Assembly: GCA_027924645.1 (NCBI GenBank)
Contig: BSBN01000829.1
Location: 6,262,001 to 6,326,000, forward strand
Reading direction: 5' to 3'
Source of the DNA: Cunninghamia lanceolata
Lineage: Eukaryota; Streptophyta; Pinopsida; Cupressales; Cupressaceae
Length of the DNA stretch: 64,000 nt
The notes under the pieces are model-generated. The model did not search any database and was not told the DNA's origin. It saw nothing but the letters and a program-made list of their open reading frames with translations. The translations under genes and the position numbers were made by a program. Of the stretch, positions 45,400-56,152 are shown in pieces (position 1 is the first letter of the stretch; every line of letters starts with the position of its first letter).

Positions 45400-45996
45400 G
45401 ATTTAACTGCTATAGGCTGAGAGGCCTATAGACTCTGAACACCATCTGAACTTCTCTATGCCCACTTGCTTCATCAATGCATCTGCAACATTCTTCAAAG
45501 TATCTACCTTCCCCAAATTTACTTTCCCATCCTCAACCATGTCTTAGACGAAGTGAAACTGTACATCAATATGCATTGTTCTGGCATGGAAAGTTAGATT
45601 TTTCACAAGGCAAATCACACTCTAACTATCACAACAAATTGTAATATGTCCTGCATCAACACCAATATCTGATCATAATCTCTTAAGCCAAATGGCTTCC
45701 TTATAAGCATGAGTTACTACCATGTACTCAACTTCTGTCGTGGACAAAGCAACCACAAGTTGTCACTTACTCATCCAACTAATAGCACCACCAAATAGTG
45801 TAAACACATAAGCACTGGTGGATCTCCTACTGTCAATGTCACTTGCCCAATCTGAATCCACAAATCCACAAATATCAACCGAATGCAAAGGTCCTGTAAC
45901 ATTACCATGATAGCATATGGAATACTCAGAAGTACTCCTAAAATATCTAAACACTCGCTTAATTGCGTCCCAATGTACCCATCCAGGATTATCCAT
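45400..45996 (-). pseudogene. Copia2 RNase H
   Basis: The 77-codon frame from 45996 reads HWDAIKRVFRYFRST, GFVDSDWASDIDSRRSTSAYVF (with the catalytic D-S-D-W) and FGGAISWMSK, then a stop. Beyond it the frame continues ALSTTEVEYMVV, EAIWLKRL, CCDSQSVICLVKN and FHARTMHIDVQFHF to about 45500. These are the Copia RNase H signatures. It would remove the RNA strand after cDNA synthesis. Confidence 0.88.
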
Positions 45997-45999
45997 AAA

Positions 46000-46889
46000 T
46001 CAACTAAGGACTCTCACTGTTTGGACAATGTCTGGTCTTGTGCAGACCATAGCATACATCAAACTTCCAACAACACTAGCATAAGGTACTCTACTCATGT
46101 CCTCCACCTCACTAGGAGATTTTGGACAATCTTTAATAGACAACTTTGTCCCCAAAGAAATAGGAACACACAATGGTCTACAATTTGTCATGCTGAACCT
46201 ATCCAACATAGTCTTCACATACTCTGGCATAACCAAAGTTTTATGTTAGTTCTATCTCTTCTTATTTCTATTCTAAGAATGTACTTGGCTGCCCCTAAAT
46301 ATTTCATTTCAAACTGTGCTACCAATTGAGATTTAAAATTAGAAATCATATTCTTACCCTTCCCAATGAGCAACATATCATCAACATATAATGCAACAAT
46401 GAGAATACGATCACCATCATACTTATAATACACATAGTGATCTGATTTTGATCTCACAAATCTAATTGACAACACAAAGGCATCAAACTTCAAGTACCAC
46501 ATCCTAGGAGACTGCTTCAATCCATACAAAGACTTCTTTAACTTGCAAACCAAATTTTATTTACCTTTCACCATGTAATGCTCTGGCTGTGACATGTAAA
46601 TCTCTTCCCAAATTACCATGAAGGAAAGTTATCTTCACATCCATCTGCTCCACCTCTAAGTCATAAGCTATTGGAAGAGATAACAGGAATTGAATAAATG
46701 TTAGCTTTACAATGGGAGACAAGATCTCACCATAATTATACCCTCCACTTGTGAATACCCCTTTGCAACCAATCTAGCCTTATACTTCTCAACACTGCCA
46801 TCTACACCAAATTTCTTCTTAAACACCCATTTGCATCCAACGGGTTTCCATCTAGGAGGCAAAGGAACCAAGTCCCAAGTTTGATTCTT
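46000..46889 (-). pseudogene. Copia2 reverse transcriptase
   Basis: From the right: QMDVKITFLHGNLGR lies near 46640, then after a one-base shift LVCKLKKSLYGLKQSPRMWY, LIVALYVDDMLLIGKGKNMI (catalytic YVDD) and FEMKYLGAAKYILRIEIRRD. A second shift leads to the frame at 46000-46236 with VKTMLDRFSMTNCRPLCVPI and VGSLMYAMVCTRPDI. All main RT motifs are present in order. Two frameshifts and a stop make it inactive; otherwise conservation is good. Confidence 0.9.
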
Positions 46890-47954
46890 TTATAAAGAAG
46901 CCATCTCATCCTCCATAGCCTCCTTCAAGGAACCTACATCTTTCATATCCATAGCCTCTGACATAGTTCTAGGTTCATCAATGTTAGTAAGCAAAGCAAA
47001 AGCACAACTAGAATCAAGCAATGTATAACCAAAGCTCTCAAGTTGCTTCCTGATTTGTGTGGACCTCCTCAAAGGTTGAGGTGGAGGTTCTACTTCATCT
47101 TCTGAACTTTCAGAACTGCCAGAGCTCTCCTCATTTTTAGGTCCAACATTGTCTTTATGTTCAGTCTTCTCAAGGGTAGAAGGAAACTGAACAACATCCT
47201 CTTTCTTTTCTTTTTCTTCTGGGTATAAAATAGTGGAAGAAGGTGTTAGCTCTCTGAAGATAACACTTCTTCTATACAACAATTTTTCAGCCATAGGATC
47301 CCAAAGCTTGTAGCCTTTCACACCGACACCATAGCCAATGAAGATACACTTAACAATCTTGTTCTCTAATTTTGATCGCTTCTCCCTAGGCACATGTGCA
47401 TATGCCTCACAACCAAAAACACAAAGATGCCTTATTGAAGGCTTTCTACTAGACCACACCTCCATGGGTGTCTTACCAACAAGAGCTGACATAGGAGATC
47501 TATTTACTAGATAGCAAGTAGTGGCAATAGCTTCAGCCCAAAACTTTTGTTCTAGGCCAACTCCACTAAGCATACTCCTAGCCTTCTCCATTAGTGTCCT
47601 ATTCATCCTCTCTGCAACTCCATTTTTCTGCAGGGTGTATGGAGTTGTCTTATGTTTGTCAATCCCAAGTTCCTTGCAATATTTATCAAATTCTATAGAA
47701 TAGAACTCACCACCGTTGTCAGTTCTCAAATATTTAATCCTTTTACCAGTCTGATTTTCAACAAAGGCTTTAAACTCCTTAAACTTACTATAGACTTCAT
47801 ATTTACTTATGAGAAAATAAATCCACGTCCTTCTAGTGTGGTCATCTATGAAAGATACAAAATATATAGATTTTGATAATGAAGGAACATTAACAGGACC
47901 AAATACATTAGAATGAACAAGGTCCAACACACCAAAAGACTTATGAGAATGCAA
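46890..47954 (-). pseudogene. Copia2 integrase core and C-terminal region
   Basis: This 354-codon open frame begins at HSHKSFGVLDLVHSNVFGPV and carries the DDE core: FIDDHTRRTWIYFL (first Asp), LRTDNGGEFYS (second Asp) and the catalytic Glu in QKNGVAERMNRTLMEKARSM. FWAEAIATTCYLVNRSP and FGCEAYAHVPREKRSKLENK follow, then KGYKLWDP and a Glu/Ser-rich linker (SGSSESSEDEVEPPPQPLRR) to RT. LQKNG for the usual PQQNG is one change. It is the longest intact piece of an element gene here, but the N-terminal HHCC part is in another frame and the polyprotein is broken, so it is listed as a pseudogene. Confidence 0.93.
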
Positions 47955-48045
47955 ATAAAACTGAACACGGTTTTGTTTTCCATATATGCAATGTTCGCAA
48001 AAGTTGAACTCAAGATTACAGTCATCTAACCCCTCAACAAGGTTT

Positions 48046-48720
48046 TTATTTTTTCAAGGTTCTAAGACCCTTCTCACCAATGTGGCCAAATCTCTTATGC
48101 CATAACATTGTCTTTTCAACAGGAAGCTTAACTTCCAATGCATGAATACAACCATCAGGACTAGATACAACAGATTTCTTCACTGCTAGTTTAGATGGTG
48201 GGGATGAAGTGACTAATGCCCTCTTCCTTGAGTTAGAAGAACTATTGCATTGTGAAATGAATGCCTCCAGCTGAAATAAAGTACCTCTCCTAGTACCCTT
48301 AGCAAGCACCATAGATCCTCTAGTCATCTTTCATCCTTCTTTCAAAAGACAACCTGCACACCTACATCATTCAACATACTTATAGAAAGTAGGTTCCATG
48401 CTAAACCTGGGATGTGCATAACCCCAGAGATCCCCTTCACTCGTCTAGTAGGGAATCGGATAGAGACTCTTCCATGACCAACAATCTTCAGATGAGAGTG
48501 GTCACCTAGGTACACCCTTCCACCATCGAACTCCTCATACTTAGTAAACTAGTCTCGATGTGAGGTCATGTGGAATGATGCACTAGAATCAATCAGCCAC
48601 ACATTATCAAATGCATGGGTTGCAAAGGCTGCGATGAAAGCATCACCATCATCTTGTGACTTGTGAAAATCTAAATCTGGGCTCTTCTTCTTCTTTTTCT
48701 TTTCCTCTTTGCATTCCTTT
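48046..48720 (-). pseudogene. Copia2 protease and pre-integrase zinc-binding motif
   Basis: 48540-48610 on the minus strand reads VWLIDSSASFHMTSHRD, the Copia protease active site with D-S-S-A-S in place of D-S-G-A-S, a change at the invariant Gly. WNLLSISMLNDVGVQV follows near 48400. The frame 48046-48327 then has LPVEKTMLWHKRFGHIGEKG, the HHCC pre-integrase motif, and ends just before CNLEFNFCEHC-like residues at 47995-48030. At least two shifts separate these. Confidence 0.85.
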
Positions 48721-49494
48721 CAGAAATGCCCATATTTACCATAGTTCCAATAGAGAGTCTTAGACTTTCTACGAGATTTGGATCTCTCACAGGATTTGGA
48801 TCTACCCTTATCATCTTTCTTTTCTTTCTTTTTCCCTTTCTCCTTGGGTCTTCCACGAATCGCAAGAGTCTCTTTGGCTACCTTAGAAGACTTTCTCCGT
48901 ATCTCTTTAGATAACAATGAAGATACCACTTCATCCATTGTGAAAGTGGATGTGGTACTCCCAATAGCCATCAAAAGATGATCCCATGAGTCCAACAAAG
49001 AACAAAGCAAGGTCATGCAATGGTCCTCCTCCTCCATCTTCACACCAACTGATGTCAAATGTGCAATTAACATGTTGAAGGAATTCAGGTGATCTGCAAC
49101 AAATTCTCCATCCTCCATCTTTAGAGAATACAACTTCTTTCTCAAAAAAAGTTTGTTCACTAGGGATTTAGCCTGATAAACATCACTCAACTTCTTCCAA
49201 AGGTCTTTTTGTGCTCTTCTCCTCATGGACATTCAATACGATAGAATCTACTAGACTGAGTCTTATGAGACCCTTAGCCTTTCGATCTTTGAGATCCCAA
49301 TTAGCTTGTGCCATAGTAACTAGTTTTATACCGAATATGATCTCCCATAGGTCATGATCAACAAGCATGTCTTCCATCTTGAGCTTCCACAGCTTGAAAT
49401 TAGTGCCATTGAATTTCTCCACCTCTATCCTTCCGGATGTGCTTGCCATCTCCTTATTGTAATAAGATTCAAAATACTCTAAACATACTCCCAC
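48671..49494 (-). pseudogene. Copia2 gag
   Basis: The frame 49183-49494 gives MASTSGRIEVEKFNGTNFKL, then WKLKMEDMLVDHDLWE, the standard TNT1-type gag start (the usual initiator is the Met at about 49449). It shifts into 48720-49232: LWKKLSDVYQAKSLVNKLFL, MEDGEFVADHLNSFNMLIAHL, LLCSLLDSWDHL, and a very Lys/Arg-rich stretch. The zinc knuckle reads LYWNYGKYGHF, with the first two Cys of CxxCxxxGH changed to W and Y, so RNA binding is lost. Confidence 0.88.
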
Positions 49495-49550
49495 TCAACT
49501 TAAGATCAGCTCAAAAAACCCCTACCAACAACTAGGACAAAAGGTGATCA

Positions 49551-49563
49551 AGCTCTGATACCA
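49551..49563 (-). other. Copia2 primer binding site
   Basis: The minus strand reads TGGTATCAGAGCT two bases from the LTR end. Confidence 0.9.
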
Positions 49564-49565
49564 AC

Positions 49566-50603
49566 TGAAAGGAAGCTAGGTGTGCGGAAATCACTTCCTA
49601 CACTAGTCTAATAAGGGGAGGGCTATGTAAATTCAATTTAATCTTTATAATTATAGAAACATGAAACATAGAACATAGATATTGCAGTAATACACATAGA
49701 AGAAGAAAGAAGATAGAAGAAGAGAGACAAGATATAATGTGGGGAAAACCCTTATCAGGTGAAAAAACCCACACTCAAAAACCTACACAATGTATTGTCA
49801 AAATAGAATATGGTTTACAATACACTTGCAATGCAAGCTCTCAATAGTCTTTGACACTTGTTTCTAGAGTCAATCTGGCAACATAACAGTACCTATCAAT
49901 CACATAAAATACTACTCCTCAAAGCACCTGTTTATATAGAAAAAATAAGGCAAAATACCCTCTATCTTGGAATGGGTGTCCAACTTGGCCTCATGGCCCA
50001 AAACCCACGCCTATAGACACTTGGTCAATATTGTAAGATGCATCTAACATTTGTCCACATAGCCCATCCCAAAGAGGTCACCTATTTTCAAAATGGGCTA
50101 TGACAGATGCTCTTACGACTGTCATAGAATCTGTCATAACTATCATAACTTACAAATGTAAGATAATTTCTCATACACAGGCTATAAATAACATATTCTC
50201 TTACAACATGTCATAGTCCACCTTGGGGCACCCAAAGATGCCTTTTTCAAAGATGCTTCTCGACACATGTCATCACCTATCTTACAAGGTTCTATTTTTT
50301 ACTCTTACATGTCATAACTTCGTCATAGGAATCTGTCATGACCATTATGGTCAACATTCCATTACACAACATCCAAGATGCTGACACATGGCAAAATATT
50401 CCTACCACTAAGTGGGACACCTATCTCCTCATGTGAGGACAAAATTACATGTGCTCATATGCCATGTAGGATGACACATCACTGTGCCAACTTCCACAAT
50501 ATGATAACATAGGATTTGCATCCAAATTATACAATACACAATAAATAAATACAATGAAATAATACAAGGAATTACCAAGTTTGAGACACCTTAATTCCCA
50601 ACA
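49566..50603 (-). repeat. Copia2 5' LTR
   Basis: Copy of 44305-45354; it ends CCCAACA before the AACAT duplication. Confidence 0.9.
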
Positions 50604-50608
50604 AACAT
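50604..50608. repeat. Target-site duplication of Copia2, right copy (AACAT)
   Basis: It pairs with GACAT at 44300-44304. Confidence 0.7.
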
Positions 50609-50832
50609 TAGCCAATCAAACACATAGAGATTCATATGCATTATGTTCAAGAGCTTATTCATGATTAGATCATTGACTTAGTCTTTTGCTAGTCTTTAGA
50701 GCAGGTTGATGACATTTTCACCAAACCTTTTATTGAGAGAAAGTTCATTCATCTATGAGCTCTTCTTGGGGTGTGGTCTACATCAACAACAACATCATCT
50801 TTGGGGGCTTTCTATCCTTCTTCACTTTCTAG
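50609..50832 (+). pseudogene. Copia1 RNase H end and 3' untranslated stub
   Basis: The sequence continues RNase H across Copia2: IKHIEIH-like codons, YVQELIHD, and SLEQVDDIFTKPFIERKFIH, which is the invariant Copia C-terminus (ADxxTKPL). It ends ...ALLGV-like then TTTGGGGGCTTT, where the polypurine tract and right LTR should begin. Instead the text changes to LINE1 at 50833. No LTR is present. Confidence 0.82.
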
Positions 50833-50919
50833 TCAATGATGGAAGGTACAAAGGTGTAGTAATTGCCAGAGATCTGCCCCCTCTATCCCACTAGCTATTT
50901 TCTCATGACACCATCCTTT
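50833..50919 (+). repeat. 87-bp direct repeat of LINE1 RT, right copy
   Basis: Ungapped match to 23468-23554 with 11 mismatches. Here the reading frame (NDGRYKGVVIARDLPPLSH) is cleaner than in the left copy. Confidence 0.85.
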
Positions 50920-51384
50920 ATCATGTAGATAACACTGAAGAAGCCACAATGATTAAAGACACACTAGGCAACTACATAAATTGCATAGGGAAACAAGTAA
51001 ATAAAGACAAGCCCTTAGGTTCGCATATCTAGAATTTTATGATGAGAACAATGAATCTAATAATTGATCATATCTCATGGAAAGTGAACAATGGAAAAGA
51101 GGTACTTTTCTATTTAGATTCCTAGAATCGATTTCCACCATTAAAGAATATAAGAGAATTAGAAGACTGTCATCAAATGTTGGAAGTGATCTATGGGAAT
51201 AAAGTTATGGATTACATAGAAAAAAGAAGGGGCCATCATGAGAACATATTGAATGGAAAAACTTTGATCTTGATCCAATCATGGACAACATGAAGAACAT
51301 CCTAAGAGAAATCCTTCATAAAAGACCATTCTCAATAAATGACAAGGAAGATGAATTAATTTGGTGTGGGGTGAAATCTAGAAA

Positions 51385-51397
51385 ATATTCAGTCAAG
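51385..51397. repeat. Target-site duplication of LINE2, left copy
   Basis: ATATTCAGTCAAG is repeated at 56140-56152. A length of 13 bases is typical of L1 insertion. Confidence 0.85.
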
Positions 51398-51405
51398 TTT
51401 TTTTT

Positions 51406-53257
51406 CTTAAAGTGGTGGACCACCTAGACATCATATTGATATAAGAACATATTTACAGTCAGCCAGGAAAACCTCCACTAGCTATGAATAGAGAAACAAA
51501 AAGAGAAAAGATACCTAGTAAACAAGAAGAGGGTCAAAGCAAATACACCCTCATCAAAAAATGGAGAACAAAAAAACCACAAGCACCTAGAAATAGACAC
51601 ATGTAAACACGACCATTGTCCATTGTACCATCCACCCCACTTGGCTCCGCCGCAGGCTCCCCATCCACTATTTGAACCATTTCCTCGTCAGAATCAGTGG
51701 TCTCCTCTCACAGATTCAGATCCTTGCACCATATCCTAGTCCACCTTGGCACTATAAATGCATGACCCTTAATTGCCTGCTCCAACCCTTTGATGGAACC
51801 ACACTCCAGACCACACTGCATGTTCTGATAAAGAAAATCAAGAGCCTTGGTAGAGCACAATAGATGGATAGGAAACAATCTGCCAACCCAAGCATCACCC
51901 ACCATTATATCATAATTCCTAAGGGCCTCATTCCACTGACACACACTAAAGAGCCTTTTATTCACCATCCCCATTGCTATGGGGAGGACATAACTTGCAT
52001 CCAAAGTGATATCTAGGATATTGGAAATGAAGATAGACACCACATTAGACCACCTCAACTCCCTTTTCGATGTTCCATCAAGTCATCTCTGGTTATACAC
52101 ATGTCTAACAACAAATTTGGTGAGACTATGATCTATCTAAAAGATCTCATTAATGCCAACAATAGTGACTTTGCCCTTGATGATTGGCTCCCAACTGAAT
52201 GGTTGGAAGTTAAACCTATAGTTCACAACCTCAACCTCCATGACACATATGCCCTATGTTGAAAGAGAAATAGAAGACAAGCAAACACAATAGAGAGTTG
52301 AGGAAAGATAGGTAGAAGGGTAAGAGAAATCGTGAAGTAAACAATATCTATTGGAAGAGCCCCTTATAGACATTGGGGATCAAAACACATTAAATGAACT
52401 CTTATGCGATGCTGAAAACACTTCACCATTTTGATGAACCTATGACAATTGCCTCCTCAAGACATTAAAGCCTTTCTTTAAGGTCTATCAACTACACACA
52501 AAGCTAGCAGAAGGAAATCTTGGATGAGTGATGTCTTGTGAAGATCCCCAAGATCAAGCGGCTGCAAAAGGAGAGGAGGTCATTTTTGACATAAAAGGTA
52601 TCTAAGAGCCAACAAAAGTAAAAGGACCCTCAGATTGAGAGGATTAGAGAAATTAAGATTACAAAAAGTAAGGAGCATGTGAGGTAGGTTTGTTAGGAAA
52701 AAGTGCCAACTCCCATAGGACACTAGTACTATGGCGTAGAGTGTCGTTCAACTGCCAAGCAATCCAATGAAAGTCAAGGCCACTTGTGAAAAAGAGCCTT
52801 TCAACCTAGAAAAAAGATAGAGGAGTCTACTCTAGTAGGGTGATGTGGCTCCCGCACCCTTGAAAGGTCTACTTGAGTACTAAGGAGGATACATGTGACC
52901 AGTTCATAAGCAATCCAAACATAACCTATCTCCTCAAGGAATTTGACACTTGTGGGGGGACTGGAAGCTTGATCATGATGGCTTCTAGAGATCATGTTAT
53001 CCTGTAGCCTTTGCATCCCTAAAATGGCTAAAAAGGCTCCGTTGGTCATCTCCTTAAACAGTCATCTAGTACAAATATTTAATGCTCACATCCTATAGAA
53101 GTAGAGCCACCTTGGCAAGGGAAGAATGTATGTCAGCCTACGTTGAAGTCTAGACCACCTGCCTAACCCATCCCCATGCTTTTAAGAATGTGATTGGACC
53201 CCTAACTTGGCCGTTAGGAGGGCCAAAAAATTAACCACTAGCTATAGGAATATTTTC
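51406..53257 (-). other. LINE2 3' region, 1.85 kb, no domain recognised
   Basis: It follows the RNase H domain and precedes the poly(A) tail. A 116-codon frame at 51708-52058 and an 82-codon frame at 52801-53049 (minus) show no known motif. It is either an unusually long 3' UTR or contains an old insertion I could not delimit. Confidence 0.5.
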
Positions 53258-56110
53258 CTAAATGTTGTCAGAGACCAAAGATCTTAGCATCTCTGCCAAA
53301 GAGTTTGAAGAGTGGTCTATAGAAAAATTTGATAACCAATCTACAACTTTACTGCCTACATGGTAATAGTGTGAAATTTGAAACGAATCACATCTATCTA
53401 GAATAGACCAAGCCTGCTCTAAAATATAATGGATAGACCAATTCTCTGATGTCCTTCTTTGTAGTGTTGAAATGATGATGAGTGAGTCGCCCTCGACCCA
53501 GATGTTTTTAAAACCTTTGTCCAAGGCTAATTGAAGAGCATGAACTAATGCATATGCTTTTTCTGAATTGTGTGTTTCGTCAGGGAGCTCAGATGCTTTT
53601 GTAGCTAGGAGTTTCCCTCACTGCATCTAATTACAAATCCTAGAACCGAGGTGCCCAAATTACTGTGACTTGTCTCATTGAAGTTTATTTTAACCATGGG
53701 ATAGTCAGGAGGAAGCCACTTAATTGTAGACCTATCTACTTTCAATTAGATGCTTTGGCAGCCCCTTTTGAGGGGTTGACTTTCAAGCCCCTTCCACTTT
53801 TTAGAAATTAGTTCGTCCCAATTAGTCCATTTGGCATCCTTGTTGCATGACCTCCTTAGCTTGGCATTGACTATCTTAGAGATTGAAGATTCTAAATCCC
53901 TCCAAAATTCTTCTAGGGATTTCAAAGTGTCTCTAAAAATCCTATAGTTTCTTTCCCTCCATATCATCCATAATAAAAAGGAAGGGCTGACCGTCCAAAG
54001 ATTATGGAAGTATGCCTCTTTATTTAACTAGGGCCAACTTTGTATCATATGTAACAAGGAAGAAGGGTGGGGAGAACACCAATTAAGCTATCTCATAAGG
54101 CACTTCCAACACTTTTGACTATTGTTGCACTGAACACGCAGATGATCCAATGATTCTCTTGCTCCTTGACACAAGACACATATGAAACTTGAACCCAAAG
54201 ATAATTTTTTGATTTTGTCCCCTGTGAGAATCCTCTTATTGAGAGCTATCCATGTAAAAGTTCCCACTTTTGGTAGTGTAGGATCCACCTAGCAGAGATT
54301 CATGGGCCACTCTACCTTTGACCTTGAAGAGAGGAACTTGTAACTGTGTCTAGCTTTATAGTTGCCTAACCCATCACCTGTCCATATTAACCTATGTTCT
54401 ATTAGAGAGAAATCGACAATTCTCTTGTCCAAAATTTTTTTGAGGGCAAATTTTTGATTTGGAGGAAAATTAGAATTTTCAAAGCTTTTCCAAGTAACTC
54501 TTACTAGAAGCACACTTGAATCTATAGAGAAATAATTACAGACCTTAAGGCCCCAGAACCTTTTGAGGTAAGCCTCTGCTTCCTTGAAATCTCCTAATGT
54601 CAATATTTTTAACCATCCATTCCAAGAGTCATCCCATAACAATGCCTTTTTCCCATTGTGACTTTTCCATGTCAGCTTGGGGAGAAGTACCTTTCTACTT
54701 TTTACAATAAATTTCTAGATGGAAGAACCCCTTGGATGATTGGTGACTATAAAAATTCTTTCAAGTGCTTGGGAGTCCAAATACTTTCTTTGCATGATCT
54801 TCACCCACTTCGTCTATAGACTTTTATACATCTTCCAAGCTAGATTAGCCCCAAGGCCTAAATTCTACAAATCCAAATTAAGAACACCTATCCCCCCTTG
54901 GGATTTAGGTATACAACCTTTTTCCCATGAAATAAGATGAATCTTATTCCTATCTGAGGCACCCTGGCACAAGAAATTTTTGCAAATCTTGCCAATTTCT
55001 TATAAAATGCCTTTTGGAGCTTCCAAAGATGACATCATATAAATAGGAACCATTGAAAGAATAGGTTTAATTAGTGTTAGCATGCCCGCCAAAGAAATCC
55101 ATTGTCCTTTCCAAGCACCTATCTTGTGAGACAAATTTTACAAAACCCCATTCCATAAAGTCTTTTTGTGGTATCCATTAAAGAGGGGGACACCTAGATA
55201 TTTCCCTAGAAGTGATTCTGCTATGAAATTGAAGAAGCCTGCTAGCTCATACTACCTATCCTCTTTAGCATTGGAGATATAAATATTTGACTTCTTGTTG
55301 TTGATGAGATGCCCAGATGCCTTGCAATAAGAATTTAGAGTTTGTTTGATGGCTGAGGATTCTTTTCTATTGGCTCTACCAAAGAGGATCATATCATCTG
55401 CACATAGTACGTGGGTTAGCAGAACTCTAGACAACTTCAATTTTGTACCCCTCCAACATTTGGATTCTCTTGCCTCTTTAATGGACCATGTGAGAGCTTT
55501 TGTCATTAATATGAATAGATATAGTGAAATGGGGTTGTTTCACAACTATTTACTAGGACCAAGCACCTAAAGCCTATAATGTAAGAGGAGATCCATTTGA
55601 TCCAATGAGCTGAGAATCCTAAAGAGCTTAAAACATGGAATAGAAATTCCCACTCCACCCTGTCATATGCCTTGGACATGTCTAACTTCAACATCATACT
55701 AGACTTCTTTTCGTGCTGTAAAGAATGGAGAACTTCATGTGTGAGAATGGCCCTTTCTACTATTTATTTGACTGGGACAAAGCCCCCTTGTTCTTTTGAG
55801 ATGATTTTTGGGAGAATAGATGCAAGTCTAGAGGTGGCCTCTTTTGAAATAACTTTGTAGATCAAGTTATAGAGGGAGATAGGCATGAAATCCTCAAATG
55901 TAACTAGAGATTTGGTCTTTGGAATCAAAATGATACTGGTTTTATTAAATTCCTTAAGAACATTGTTGAACTTTCTTGACTCCTGTACAACAAGGAAGAC
56001 ATCTTCCCCAACAAAATCCTAGCATTTTTGGAAGAACAGACCCATCCATCCATCCAGGCCTGGGGCCTTATCCCCATCCATTGCAAACACAACCGCTTTA
56101 ACTTCATCTA
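53258..56110 (-). pseudogene. LINE2 ORF2 (RT, zinc finger, RNase H)
   Basis: From 56107 leftward: FAMDGDKAPGLDGW-like residues in a shifted frame, SRKFNNVLKEFNKTSIILIP, MMLKLDMSKAYDRVEWEFLF (55506-55697, catalytic Asp), then VLCADDMILFGRANRKESS with CADD for the usual YADD, and SGHLINNKKSNIYIS. After a linker (54289-54642) PKVGTFTWIALNKRILTGDK, CVLCQGARESLDHLRVQC is the zf-RVT finger near 54100-54290. The RNase H domain (53258-53700) has KINFNETS, then WVEGDSLIIISTLQ with its acidic residues and FQISHYYHVGSKVVDWLSN. Frameshifts and stops occur throughout. This enzyme would prime cDNA on nicked target DNA. Confidence 0.88.
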
Positions 56111-56139
56111 GTGAGAATTCTTTGAGGAGTTCCTTGTTC

Positions 56140-56152
56140 ATATTCAGTCAAG
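56140..56152. repeat. Target-site duplication of LINE2, right copy
   Basis: ATATTCAGTCAAG, same as 51385-51397. Confidence 0.85.

Larger units (their letters stand above)
44305..50603 (-). mobile_element. Copia2: TNT1-like Ty1/Copia element, minus strand, nested in Copia1
   Basis: LTRs at 44305-45354 and 49566-50603 (about 1.04 kb) start on the minus strand with TGTTGG and end CCTTTCA. PBS and polypurine tract are both present. The 4.2-kb interior has all Copia domains on the minus strand: gag, knuckle, protease, pre-integrase, integrase, RT and RNase H. LTRs differ at about 7-8% over the first 180 bases (hand count), and several frames are broken. It is the best-preserved element in the window. 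Confidence 0.92.
23555..50832 (+). mobile_element. Copia1: Ty1/Copia element, missing its right LTR, broken by three insertions
   Basis: The left LTR (332 bases), PBS, gag, zinc knuckle, protease, integrase and RT run from 23555 to 27807; the rest lies at 40178-40547, 43972-44304 and 50609-50832 between Gypsy2, LARD and Copia2. Domain order gag-protease-integrase-RT-RNase H is that of Ty1/Copia. After the RNase H end no LTR follows; the sequence passes at 50833 into LINE1 at a point 87 bases before the insertion site. All reading frames are decayed. Confidence 0.88.
50833..51397 (+). pseudogene. LINE1 segment 2: RT thumb and linker
   Basis: After the repeated box region the frame reads NTEEATMIKDTLGNYINCIG and KQVNKDK, the block that follows YxDD in L1 RT. 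A deletion then joins to ISWKVNNGKEVLF, ILREILHKRPFSINDKEDEL and IWCGVKSRKYSVK, which is the linker just before the C-terminal zinc finger; several hundred codons between them are missing. It ends in the target duplication of LINE2. Confidence 0.78.
51398..56139 (-). mobile_element. LINE2: 5'-truncated L1-type LINE, minus strand, nested in LINE1
   Basis: A plus-strand T-run at 51398-51405 is the poly(A) tail of a minus-strand element, and the 13-base duplication brackets 51398-56139. Going leftward it holds RT, linker, zinc finger and RNase H, then 1.85 kb of non-coding 3' sequence. The right end starts inside the RT fingers, with no endonuclease or ORF1, so reverse transcription stopped early, the usual outcome for L1. 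Confidence 0.9.

Noticed and set aside
45883..46329. 148-codon plus-strand ORF
   Set aside because: Antisense to Copia2 RT/RNase H.
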